From the NCBI GenBank assembly GCA_030247885.1, contig JAPDRO010000001.1, positions 1,922,001 through 1,986,000 of the forward strand: DNA of 64,000 nt, given 5' to 3'. Origin of the DNA: Taxawa tesnikishii (nom. ined.). Lineage: Eukaryota > Ascomycota > Dothideomycetes > Dothideales. Every line of letters starts with the position of its first letter. Position 1 is the stretch's first letter. The position numbers and the translations under genes are program-made. This document shows, piece after piece, positions 54,538-64,000 of this stretch. The notes beneath the pieces are model-generated. The model was not told the origin of the DNA and made no database searches. It saw nothing but the letters and a program-made list of their open reading frames with translations.

Positions 54538-55485
54538 TCACGCGTCATCGCCATACTTGACGCTCACTTTCGGGTTATCCAGCCTCCCCAATCTCCTCCT
54601 GTACAGCGCACTGAACAAGGCCAAAAACAGCCACACTCTCACGACATCGAACCAGCAAATCCAGCTCAGCGCCTTCTCTCCCTCGGTCCCCTCAGCCTCG
54701 TCGTCACTATGCTTCTTGCACACCTCAAGGAACAACTTGGGGTCGTCGGTAATCACGCCGTCGAGCCCGCGACGCACACACCAGCCCATTTTCTCAGCAC
54801 TGTTGACCGTCCAGGCGATCAACGGCCTCCGGGCCCGCCGCACCTCGCGTACGAACTTGTCCCCACCGGGTCCCATGAGCACGGGCAGCAGCATGTTGAA
54901 ACTCACGCCCGGCACGGAGAGGAACTGGCGCGCGTAACTCAAGCTGAAGCCGATATGCGTGATCGGGAAGCCGGGGAGGTACTGCTGGGCCAGGGGCACG
55001 TACTTGGCCGCCCAGGCGCCCAGCACGACCCTTTGGCTCCAGGGCTTGCCGCCGGGCGCGGGGAGAACGGAGGCAATGGTGTGCGCGATGAGGCGCATGA
55101 CGTCGTCGCTGGGGTTGTCGAGCTTGATGTCCAGCAGGATCCAGATCTCCTCCAGGCCGGGCTTGGTCAGGTACTCTAGCAGGTCCAGTAGGCGTGGCAT
55201 GGGCGAGCGTGGTTCGTGGACCGTGCGGAGAGTGGAGAGATGGGACCAGTCGCAGTCGGAGATTTTGTCGGGCAGGCCGAAACACCGTTTCAGCGTGGCG
55301 TCGTGGGAGAGGACGACGACGTCGTCTCGGGACAGGTGGATGTCGGTCTCGATGGCATGCGCTCCCACCTCGATCGCCCCGGCGAAGGCTGCCATGGTGT
55401 TTTCCGGGTATTCTGCTCGGTATCCGCGGTGCGCAATTGCTCGTGGGAGACGCTTCCTGCTGTGCTTTTCCGAGTTCGAGATCAT
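54538..55485 (-). CDS. PGC1: Glycerophosphodiester phosphodiesterase, PGC1-like
   Basis: One exon, 315 residues (yeast Pgc1 is 321). The GDPD active site is clear: AIAHRGYRAEYPENTMAAF (catalytic His, Arg), GAHAIETDIHLSRDD (metal-binding Glu, Asp) and VVVLSHDATLKR (second catalytic His). LLDIKLDNP and GLDGVITDDPKLFLEV complete the barrel. The C-terminus carries one hydrophobic helix (WICWFDVVRVWLFLALF), as in tail-anchored Pgc1. Yeast Pgc1 is a phosphatidylglycerol-specific phospholipase C that keeps phosphatidylglycerol low. The assignment rests on size, domain and the tail; a general glycerophosphodiesterase is the alternative. Confidence 0.85.
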   Translation of the reverse strand: MISNSEKHSRKRLPRAIAHRGYRAEYPENTMAAFAGAIEVGAHAIETDIHLSRDDVVVLSHDATLKRCFGLPDKISDCDWSHLSTLRTVHEPRSPMPRLLDLLEYLTKPGLEEIWILLDIKLDNPSDDVMRLIAHTIASVLPAPGGKPWSQRVVLGAWAAKYVPLAQQYLPGFPITHIGFSLSYARQFLSVPGVSFNMLLPVLMGPGGDKFVREVRRARRPLIAWTVNSAEKMGWCVRRGLDGVITDDPKLFLEVCKKHSDDEAEGTEGEKALSWICWFDVVRVWLFLALFSALYRRRLGRLDNPKVSVKYGDDA

Positions 55486-58171
55486 ACACGGTGGTTCTCG
55501 AATTGAAATCAGTAACGTGCAAAGCCAGTGGTACGACTGCAGTAACGCCTACCAGGCCCTATCGTGATGCTGGCGTCAATGGGTGCTTGCTCCGACATTT
55601 TCTCCATTCCGCGCTGCGTGAGGACCGCTGGTACGGGTGGCAGCCGCGCGAGCAACGGCGTTCTGGCATTTGGTTCCATGGGAACAGATGCTACGAGAAC
55701 AGATGCTACGAGAACAGACTGTGTGGGGAACAGGTGCAGGGGAGCGGAGAGGAAAGGAGGATCGGAAAGGAGGAAGGAGATGGATTGGAAAAGGAACGAT
55801 ATGGATTTAGGGAGACGCGACCGCGCTTTGCACGCGAAGATTGGCAAGATGATATATTATGATTCCCGAGTCGGACAGTAGTCTTCCAGCCCACCGTTGG
55901 ATGGGTTCGAGGTCATCCGGCACTTTATGTTTCAGGCCTCAAGCGATGGAAAAGCCGGGGCCAGTCGCGACACCGACTGAAACGCGCGCCCAGCTAAACG
56001 GAATACGTCTTAGGGTCTGCTGCCGGCACGCCCGTCTAGCAGCGCGTGCAGCAAAGCCATCCGCCCGGCAGACGGGCAGGATCGGGCTGGACGGCGCAGG
56101 CGCAAGAGCAAGAGCAAGAGCGATGCCGCACCCGCATCTCGACGATGATAGATTCAGCCCGCATGCGACGTCGAAGGGTAGGGGTAGGGTAGGGAGAGTG
56201 GGACAGAGCACCTAAGGCCCCACTAGCGCAACCTTTAAAATCAACCATAACACGGAACCTTGTCGTTCCGGAACGCGCGCCCTTCCTTCTTGCCTCCATG
56301 GTGTCATTGCCCGTTGCTAGTCCACTGGCCACACACAGAACAACAACGGAGACACGACGCAAACATCGTCATCGGCAACGGCTGCCGTCAATGAAATGCT
56401 GCTTGCTCCTGGGAAGCGGCACCGAACAGTCACGGTGGCAGTGTTTGCGCGTTCCACGGCAAGGGAAACAGCAAAGTCAAGCTTTGTTGATCATTGCGTT
56501 GGTGGCAGATCTTCCGCCAGCTCGCTCTCTCAGTCGGCCACCAAGCAGTCCCTTGAATCTCCGCTTTGGCTGCAGATGAGCGATCCCCATCACAGACGCC
56601 TAACTCGAAAGGGCTGGTGGTCGTCTACTTCTTGCGACACGATTCAAGACACTATAACGCGCGGGCCGCTTTGTTACATCCGTGCAACTCCGCGGCATCC
56701 TTGCCCATTCCCTTGTTGCAGGGGCAGGCTTCCTGAAGCAGCGGTTCTCCAACAGACCTGATGGGAATAGGCAATCGGGTCGTGCAGTAGCTCCTTCGCA
56801 CACTCCGTTTTCGGACTTACCAGGACCCATATATCCTTCTCTACCAAGCGACCTTGCTGCACGCTAACCTCGAGGCTTTCCCTTCAATGCCCTTCCAGCC
56901 CCTCCTCACTGGCGGCCTGCTGTATGCTTACGGATATGCTTAATGCATGTCTCAGGGCCGGGGCGTTCGTGGCGTCGGCGCAATCGCAGCGCCCATCGCA
57001 TTTTGCTGCCTCGTTCGGCTCTCACATGAACGCGATGGCTGCGATGGCTTCGATCGCATGGTGGACGCGTGTCCGCGTGCAAGATTGGCACCCTCGTGTT
57101 CCGTCCATGTGAAAGACGTTGCCGCAGCCACCGAAAGGTAAAGACGAAAGGGTGTGTGGAGGCCACTGGCGAGCGTCACCCTCTCTCATGGAAATCATGC
57201 ATTGCACTGTAGCTGATAAGAACCCGTAACCTGCAATCCGTCCCGCAACCCAGCAGCACGCATTGCATAGCCTCCTCATGCAGCGAAGAAGGCGAGTACC
57301 GATACATGATCGAGTCAGAGGGCAGAATCATGTGCTCTGTTGCATTCGTGTGCTGCTGTGCTCACAAAGTCGCTTCGTAGCAAACGGCCTCCTCAGCTGG
57401 TCACTTGCAAAGTCGGTGTGAGTAATTAATTGCAATTGTACGGCAACCTTGCGTCGCACATGGCGAAGGTGGAGGCTCGTTTGTGCGACGGTATGCACAG
57501 ACACCGACGCACTGGCGATGCGGGGAAGTGGTTGCACCGCGCATTCAAAGGGTCCCCTTGTCGTGCAGTCGTGAGCGCAAGATCCTCCGTTGTTCATCTG
57601 TCTTGTTCTTGTCACTCGGAACCACTCGCTTGTGCTCCCACAGGTCTTGCCAGCAGCATGCAAACAAACAAACAAACGACGATATTCGTCGCTTACGCGG
57701 CGCTCGGAACGTAGAGTCGTTCCCCACCGGTCAGCGCCGTCCAGCGGTCACGCCACGTCGATACACTGCTGTCTGTCTGCTGTCCTGCGAAATCTCTAGG
57801 CGCCAACAATCCTCTCACGGACACGCAAGATTGGTATCGAGTCTTCGCACAAGCGGTCAGCCTCTCACGTGTGCGTTGTCGTCTTGATTATCGCCGCATC
57901 GGATGCCGCGCGACAGGGGTTCGCAAATACATCATAGTCACGTATTGTGTGGAGAGCTGGCAGGCCGTCAAAGTATCACTCAAGGCATGCGCTCGTAAAC
58001 CGATAAACATAAGTACCTGATCGATTCTCCCCAATCCCTGTACACTTTCAATCCACCAAGCCCGTATATTCGGTACCAGTGCGATCAATCTGACCGTTTC
58101 CTTGTTGTATCGTCGAAACATTCAAAACACTGTTCCTACACTATTCCTCTGTCATCCGCACATCTTTTACT
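55486..58171. other. Longest intergenic stretch, PGC1 to trehalose synthase
   Basis: 2.7 kb without a recognised gene. Contains 2.5 copies of a 15-bp direct repeat (55682-55718), an AAAC tetramer run (57658-57677) and only unsupported open frames up to about 120 codons. The right end must hold the trehalose synthase promoter. A small multi-exon gene or non-coding RNA cannot be excluded. Confidence 0.45.
55682..55718 (+). repeat. Direct 15-bp repeat, 2.5 copies
   Basis: Unit GAACAGATGCTACGA repeated head to tail in the region upstream of PGC1. Confidence 0.85.
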
Positions 58172-60524
58172 ATGGCACCTCAATCCCCCACGTCTCCGAA
58201 GAGGGAGCGGCATATGAGCCTCAGCAGTCTCCAATCTCCAAAGTCGCCGAGGGATGTCCCGGATCACACGGAACAGAAGCACGTGTTCCAGGCCAAGAGA
58301 CCTGCGCGCCATCTGGATCGTCTGAAGAAGAAGCGGGAGGCTGAAGGAAGGGGATACGAAGAACTGCAGGCAAGTGCCTCGAAACAAACAATGCGACTCC
58401 GTGCAAGACTGATACGTTATACAGGAGCTGTTCATTGGTATTGCCGCCGAGCAGCGCGAAGCCGGACAGATCGAAGTCGGCTTCTGTGTTCACGATGGCA
58501 CTTACAGCATCGACTTTGCCGTCGAAACCTTCGAGCTCGAAGGCGACACTGACAACAACGTCCGCCTCGCAAGCTTTGTGTTGGACAGGGTCGAGAAATA
58601 TGAGGAGGACCACAAATACAAGTTCATGGGGGCCGGAATTTCTGTGAAGGCGGACAAGATCAGTCCGATACTTGCGCCCAGATTGTGGATGGAATTGGAT
58701 ATCGTGCCGGTGATCATCAGCCACGGTGCTGACGCCCCAGACCAACCGACCTACGATTTGACGGTTGACGAAGAGGCCGACTCCATGGCAAGGAAGTGTA
58801 TCATGTACGATGATATTAGCATGTTTGCTGGGGGACTAATATTGACGCATCATGCAGGCGTTTTGGTCCCCTCAAGCAGCCAATGCTGCAAGTTGGCTTC
58901 CTCAATATGGTAGATGTTGATGCTGGCCATCTTGCACGTCTCACCACGCTCGAGCAGTACAGGGTCGACGTTGGCGAGCGCACTTGGAAAGCCACCCTGC
59001 ACTATGCAAAGCGTCTGAAGGAGCGCAACATCAGCATCGCATTCTTCAACAGCACACCCCAAGGTGGCGGAGTGGCTCTTATGAGGCATGCTTTGGTCAG
59101 GTTCATGCGCCTGCTCGGCGTAAAAGTCAAATGGTATATCTCTACATACATCGTCCCATTGGCAGCAGTCACTAAACAAGCGATAGGTATATACCAATGC
59201 CTAAGCCGGAGGTTTTTCGTATCACAAAACCAACCACAACATCTTGGTTTGTCTCTCTCAGTTCCTCAGACGTAGCTAAGACTTACTGACAATCACTTAG
59301 CAAGGTGTTGCGGACCCCAAGGAGCACTTGTCCGACGACCAAGCCTCGACTTTGTGGGACTGGTCAGAGCACAATGCCCAGCGATTCTGGCTCCGAAAGG
59401 GCGGTCCTCTGTCGGCCGTCAAAGATGGCGGTGCCAACTTCGTCGTTGTTGACGATCCTCAAATGCCCAACTTGGTCGCTCTGGCCAAGAGGGCGGACCC
59501 GGACAGGCCTGTCATCTTCCGCTCCCACATCCAGATACGCTCGGACCTGGTCGATGAGAAGAAGGACAGCCCTACCGCACACGTCTTCGACTGGCTGTAC
59601 AAGCAAGTCAAGGATGCCGACATGTTTGTCAGCCACCCAGTCAAGGCGTTTGTGCCCAAGGCTGTGAAGCTGGAAACGGTAGCGTATCTTCCCGCGACGA
59701 CAGACTGGTACGATGGTCTGAACAAGGACATGAGGGAATACGACCTCAATTTCTACCTGCACCAGTACAACAAGATGGCTTCGTCGAACGGTCTCCCCGA
59801 GATTGACTCACGCCGGCCATATATTGTGCAAATCGCGCGGTTCGATCCTTCGAAGGGTATTCCAGACGTAGTCGATGCCTACGGTATCCTGCGCCGGAAG
59901 TACTACAAGGATGCGCCTATCGAGGAGACGCCTCAACTTGTCATCGCTGGCCACGGCGCCATCGATGACCCGGATGCCTCACGGATCTTCGACGAGACAA
60001 TCGAGCAGATTGAAAAGCACTACCCCGAGTTCCAGAAGGACATTAGCATCATGCGCCTGGGACCTACCGACCAGTTGTTGAACATGCTCATGTCCAACGC
60101 CCGCGTCGCGCTGCAACTGTCCACGCGCGAAGGCTTCGAGGTCAAGGTCTCCGAGGCCCTGCACAAGGGTGTTCCGGTCATTGCCTCCAAGGCTGGTGGT
60201 ATCCCCCTGCAGGTCGCCGACGGCAAGTCCGGCTTTCTGGTCGAGCCGGGCGACAGTCAAGCAGTCGCTGAGCGCCTGCACGAGCTCCTTACTGATGACC
60301 AGCTGTATGAGGACATGAGCAAGTATGCCGCCAAGCATGTCAGTGACGAAGTCGGTACTGTTGGTAACGCGCTAGCTTGGCTCTACCTGGCCGATGTGAC
60401 GACCGACAAGAACGAGGACAAGGTGGTTCCGAACGGAAGATGGGTCAACGACATGGCTCGTGAGCACGCCCAACAGCCATACGAGGAAGGCGAACCTCGC
60501 CTGCCGAGGTCACTCTCGACTTGA
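58172..60524 (+). CDS. Trehalose synthase/phosphorylase, GT4 family (ccg-9 type)
   Basis: Five exons: 58172-58369, 58425-58804, 58858-59133, 59187-59246 and 59301-60524. The first intron (58370-58424) has a GC-AG border, CAG|GCAAGT. An N-terminal Ser/Pro/Arg-rich head leads into ELFIGIAAEQREAG, the domain that marks the Neurospora ccg-9/Grifola and Pleurotus enzymes. QVGFLNMVDVDAGHLARL and MPKPEVFRITK follow. The second Rossmann half has RPYIVQIARFDPSKGIPDVVDAY, VIAGHGAIDDPD, and the E-x7-E site EGFEVKVSEALHKGVPVIAS. At 59226-59229 one A is missing (AAAA for AAAAA): RITK must shift to reach NHNIL. Exons total 2,138 nt, one short of 713 codons. The enzyme makes or phosphorolyses trehalose from glucose and glucose-1-phosphate or a nucleotide sugar; in Neurospora the gene is clock-controlled and linked to stress tolerance. 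Confidence 0.92.
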
Positions 60525-61407
60525 GAAGCTGGGCTGAAATTGAAGCGGGGTATGCAACAGTTGACTACCCATGTTGAACGTAAGGGCTGGAGTTCCGGAG
60601 TCAATGGCGTTGGCAGCATCGACCTAGCCACGTTGGGCAGGGAAACTGCATCAAGCAAACGAGCGGTGCTGGTGGCGGTATACTTGATGCTGTGCGTGGG
60701 GTGGATGTGACTATGGGGAGTATATGCTAATTAACGACAATGATGATGGTGTAGCTGGCGGGATTTTGATTTTTTTTTTGGCATACTGTGACAGAGCCGA
60801 TGACCCTGTGTAGCTGAACATGCGCGCTGGGTTCTTCCAGATACTCTGATCTGTAGCTGTAGGCGAGAAGATTACGGCCCCCGCTCGCTCCCGCAAGGAC
60901 CAAGCACGGCCAAGAATCCGGAGCGCGCTACATCGTCTCACCCTTGCCGGATGGGGCATATGCCATCCGGTAAGATCCATTCTCGGCAAATCGTTTTTCC
61001 CTAGCACTTACTCACGATTGATGGCAAACACGATGTTGTTCTCTTTCGCCTGCCGGTACGGGCTTACGGGGCTCCTCGTCCATCTGGAGTGATTGTTGCA
61101 TCACGGTATAGGGCGTCAACCTTTCCCCAAAGTAGAACGCCGTGGGCCTCGTCGATATCGATGTTCAAGTCCGATGCCTTGGCTTCCATGGCTGATCCCA
61201 AGCCATGCGCCGCGCCGGGAAACCTTGCATCAACGACTGTCAAGCTTGGTGTAGCTCGCAAGCAGGTGGGATACATAAGGGCGCTGGCGCGTCCAGGTTT
61301 CGTAGAGCCAATTTCTTCCGCATCTCTCAAAAGCACAATTCAGTTACCCTGCAACTTCGCCCTCTTGCAGTCTGTCCGAGTTTGGCAACGTCCTTTGGCT
61401 GCCCAGT
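60525..61407. other. Intergenic, trehalose synthase to PEBP-like gene
   Basis: 880 bp; includes a T9-10 run near 60771. No gene recognised. Confidence 0.5.
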
Positions 61408-62294
61408 ATGCATTTCTCTAAACTCGCTGTCAGCACCGCGGCTCTTGCCGCTGGAGTCTTCGCGCAAACGCCCGAGGGCAGCTCACCAGTCGTGAGCACA
61501 AACTTGGGTGTCAGATATGGTTCCACGGTGGTGACGCCTGGCATTCAGTTGCCCCAACAGCGTGCGTTTACCATTTTCCCCTTTCACATAACTCACCACC
61601 CCCCCCCCTTTTCCCCTGCGGTCACACCATATACAGAGGAAGCCGCGTGCCAGAAGTTCGTCGCTAGCTGACACGTCCCAAAAACCAGAAACCCTCACCG
61701 CGCCCACGGTGTCCGGCCACAACGGCACCGCCGGCAGCTACACTCTGCTGCTCGTGGACCTCTCGATTCCGGTTTCCATCCTCAACCTGACCGCGGCGGC
61801 GATCGCAAGCCTGAGCCCCGGCCTCGGCGCCAACCGCACGACGCGGCTGCACTGGTGGCAGGCAAACCTGACGCCGTCGGCCAACGGCAGCCTCGTCTCC
61901 ACCAGCAGCGCCCTGGCGCCTTACGGCGGGCCCATGCCCCCGGCGGGCGACGTCGCGCACACGTACACGTTCTACCTGTTCGCGCAGCCGGCGGGCTACA
62001 GCGCCCCCGCCACGGACGAGTACCAGAGCGCGCGCCGCGGCGAGGATGAACTTTAGCGTCGCGGCCGCGGTGCAGGCGCTGGGACAGCCCGTGGCCGCCA
62101 ACTACATCCGGGTGCAGAATTTGGGCAACGCGACGGCCTCGTCCGCGGCGGGCGGCAATGCGACTACGGCGGCGACCGCGACGCCTTCGGTTGCGCCGTT
62201 TACGGGCGCTGCTGCTGCCGCTGCTGCCGGTGCTGGAAAGGGCGTGCAGGTCGGAGCTGTGGCCGTGGGACTCCTGGCGTTTGCGTTGCTTTGA
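61408..62294 (+). CDS. Secreted PEBP-like protein, probably GPI-anchored
   Basis: Two exons, 61408-61561 and 61689-62294, with a 127-nt intron that holds a C10 run. The signal peptide MHFSKLAVSTAALAAGVFA is followed by QTPEG. The body fits the phosphatidylethanolamine-binding protein fold: SYTLLLVDLSIPVS, TTRLHWWQANLTP (ligand-site His/Trp region), LAPYGGPMPPAGDVAHTYTFYLF and RMNFSVAAAVQALGQPVAANY. The end is Ala/Thr/Gly-rich with a hydrophobic tail (GVQVGAVAVGLLAFALL), as for GPI attachment. Several N-glycosylation sequons (NLT, NRT, NGS) are present. At 62027-62040, a GC dinucleotide-like run, the frame is off by +1 or -2: DEYQSAR must shift to reach AARMNFS. Exons total 760 nt. Function of secreted fungal PEBP-like proteins is unclear. 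Confidence 0.78.
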
Positions 62295-62574
62295 CACTGA
62301 CCGTGCTCCGAGGGCAAGGCGTGAGGTGTATGAAGAGGGTGGCGGTCCCCGACGATGGGACGTGTGTCGGAAAAGTGGTGCAGAGGAGATGGGCTCTATG
62401 TAGTGGGTTTTATGTGGTGGGTTTCATGCAGAGAAGAACTTGGAAGATGGTAATACATATGTATAGCGGCAATAGCACGAGTTCCACCAGGTTTCCCATC
62501 AACGGCCACTTCGAGTGCTGCCATTCAAGGCGACCTTGGTGAAAACCAGGCAAAGCCGAGTTCCGTACAGCAAT
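62295..62574. other. Short intergenic, convergent 3' ends
   Basis: 280 bp between the stops of the PEBP-like gene and the amidase; nothing recognised. Confidence 0.5.
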
Positions 62575-64000
62575 CTATAAAGTACCCAAAGGATACGTCG
62601 AGGGAATGTTTCCTCTATTCGGCGTTACACTCGGTACGGCCGTATAGTTCCTGGCTGGCACGCTCTGCCTCGCCCACACCGGCGTCCTCCGTACCTTTGC
62701 CAGCTCCTGGATCTGATACGCCATCTGCAGCAACTTTGCCTCCGTGTACGGCTGGCCCAGCATCTCCATTCCGATCGGGACTCCGATCGGTGCATCTGCG
62801 GTCTCGGGACTGAAACCTGCGGGCACGGTGACAACGGGTGAGCCCGTGAGTGCAGCCAGGATGCCGTTGCGTCCGCTCTGTGAGAGCGCGCCGAGCTTCA
62901 CGACGAGGTTCTTCTGCTCCGGGTAGAGGATTGCGTCGAGATTGTTGCGTGCGAACGTCTCCTGCAGTGCGAGCGTCAGGTTGGCGATGCCTCGTTGAAT
63001 GGTGGCGTACGCTTGGTGCGTGCCGTTTGTCGTGTTGCCCGTGCTTGATACCAGCGCCGTGGTCACGTACTCGTACTGGCTCGGTATTACCAAGAACTTG
63101 CCACTCGCGTACAGCTGATTCAGCGTTTGTGGATGCGAGCCCTTCAGGCTGGGGCGCTGCAGGTAGGCGTTCATCTCCTCGCGGTACTCGTATCTCTGCG
63201 TGTCATACATGGCCAAGATCGCTGTGGCGTTGTAGATTGTCTCGTTGATGGGGATAATGGTCGCGCCAGCAGAGCGCAATTTCGCCGTCATTCGATCCAT
63301 GACGTTGTTTACGGGCGTCGTCTCATTCGAGGCGGTTCGGTTGAAGAAGCCCTCGAGTACGCCAAAGCGCTTACCCTTCAACGAACCGGTAGTCAGGCTT
63401 GCGCTGTAGTCCGAATCTCTGACCCCTGCTGGGACTAAGGCAGTGGCGTTATCACCTGAGTCGAAACCGATACTCGACATGACTGTTAATGCCGTAGCGA
63501 CATCCTCAACGCAGCGACCAATAGGTCCAATTACATCTTGGGTGTAAGATATGGGGATGATTCCAACTCTGCTGATAAGACCACGAGTTGGACGGCAGCT
63601 GAAGAGGCTGTTTGCACTGGCAGGGCTGCGCAGACTGTTCACAGTGTCTGTTCCGGTGGAAAACACAGAGAAGGAAGCGGCAACAGCGGCTCCGGATCCG
63701 CCCGAGCTGCCACCGGGTGTCCTCGTGCTGTCGTAAGGGTTGATCGTTTGACCGCCGAGGGACGACACAGAGATACCTTCCAAGGCCAGCTCATGTAGGT
63801 TGGCCTTCCCCAAGACGATTGCTCCAGCGTTCTTGAGCGCCGTTACTGCCGGTGCATCAATGCTTGGTCGCGAGTCCGCGAGGTCAAGATTCCCGCCAGT
63901 TGTGGGCATGTTGGCTGTGTCGTAGTTGTCCTTGAGCAGCACAGGAATGCAAAACAGAGAACCGGTAGTAGCATTACCGCTCGTCAGCATTGTGTCGAAG
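62575..64000 (-). CDS. Amidase-signature family enzyme, N-terminus outside the window
   Basis: The minus-strand frame is open to the window end (FDTMLTSGN is the first readable text), so the 5' part is missing. 475 residues are present. Amidase-signature marks: PVLLKDNYDT (catalytic Lys), TPGGSSGGSGAAVAA (cis-Ser) and GTDTVNSLRSPAS (nucleophile Ser). CRPTRGLISRVGIIPISYTQD follows as in fungal members. Many Asn-X-Thr/Ser sequons (NAT, NRT, NET, NGT) suggest a secreted or vacuolar protein. The family hydrolyses amides, from acetamide to fatty-acid amides and Glu-tRNA; this branch, with GMEMLGQPYTEAKLLQMAY, looks like the fungal glutamyl-tRNA-amidotransferase-like secreted amidases. The substrate is unknown. 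Confidence 0.85.
   Translation of the reverse strand, partial: FDTMLTSGNATTGSLFCIPVLLKDNYDTANMPTTGGNLDLADSRPSIDAPAVTALKNAGAIVLGKANLHELALEGISVSSLGGQTINPYDSTRTPGGSSGGSGAAVAASFSVFSTGTDTVNSLRSPASANSLFSCRPTRGLISRVGIIPISYTQDVIGPIGRCVEDVATALTVMSSIGFDSGDNATALVPAGVRDSDYSASLTTGSLKGKRFGVLEGFFNRTASNETTPVNNVMDRMTAKLRSAGATIIPINETIYNATAILAMYDTQRYEYREEMNAYLQRPSLKGSHPQTLNQLYASGKFLVIPSQYEYVTTALVSSTGNTTNGTHQAYATIQRGIANLTLALQETFARNNLDAILYPEQKNLVVKLGALSQSGRNGILAALTGSPVVTVPAGFSPETADAPIGVPIGMEMLGQPYTEAKLLQMAYQIQELAKVRRTPVWARQSVPARNYTAVPSVTPNRGNIPSTYPLGTL

Overview
The window is nuclear DNA from a filamentous ascomycete (Pezizomycotina; a Dothideomycete is my best guess, class not proven). The evidence is small GT-AG introns of mostly 48-68 nt with CTAAC/CTGAC-like branch points, a fungal DASH subunit (DAD4), a ccg-9-type trehalose synthase/phosphorylase, a LaeA/UMTA-type methyltransferase, a Zn2Cys6-like regulator and fungal-only protein families. 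GC content is moderate and genes lie on both strands. I saw no rRNA, CRISPR array, LTR element, DNA transposon or AT-rich RIP-like block.

Layout, left to right: YAK1 kinase C-terminus (+, cut by the window edge); a decayed arylsulfatase (-); ATP14, F1Fo-ATP synthase subunit h (-); TFIIB/SUA7 (+); a fungal multi-pass membrane protein (-); an ArsB/NhaD-type permease (+); a 1,969-residue Slh1/ASCC3-type helicase (-); the tiny five-exon DAD4 (+); ARP5 (+); two fungal proteins of unknown function (+ and -); YKT6 (-) divergent from IES6 (+); a metallo-beta-lactamase-fold hydrolase (+); ADE12 (+); an intron-containing tRNA-Val(AAC) (+); a Zn2Cys6-like regulator with a polyglutamine tract (-); RAM1 (-); a Dabb protein (-); a small dsRBD-like protein (+); the ETP1/BRAP2 ubiquitin ligase (-); polyubiquitin (-); a ten-exon methyltransferase (-) divergent from a pisatin-demethylase-like P450 (+); a PGC1-type phosphodiesterase (-); trehalose synthase/phosphorylase (+); a secreted PEBP-like protein (+); and an amidase cut by the right edge (-).

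Most genes are housekeeping: transcription, INO80 remodelling, ribosome-quality control, kinetochore, vesicle fusion, prenylation, purine synthesis, ATP synthase and ubiquitin. Several functional partners are close together: ARP5 and IES6 (one INO80 module), RAM1 and YKT6 (prenyltransferase and CCxxM protein), ETP1 and polyubiquitin. The divergent methyltransferase/P450 pair is the only arrangement that resembles a metabolic mini-locus.

The strongest unexpected signal is technical or evolutionary. Ten otherwise well-conserved genes, including TFIIB, ATP14, polyubiquitin and RAM1, each read perfectly on both sides of a single small indel, mostly one missing base at a homopolymer or short repeat. 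With exons joined, eight of them are exactly one base short of a multiple of three; the other two are off by +1 (equivalently -2). The 5.9-kb helicase and fourteen other gene models are clean. I read this mainly as consensus (sequencing) error, and I give these genes as single loci with the shift noted. I found no convincing new biological system; candidates for a closer look are listed in the findings.
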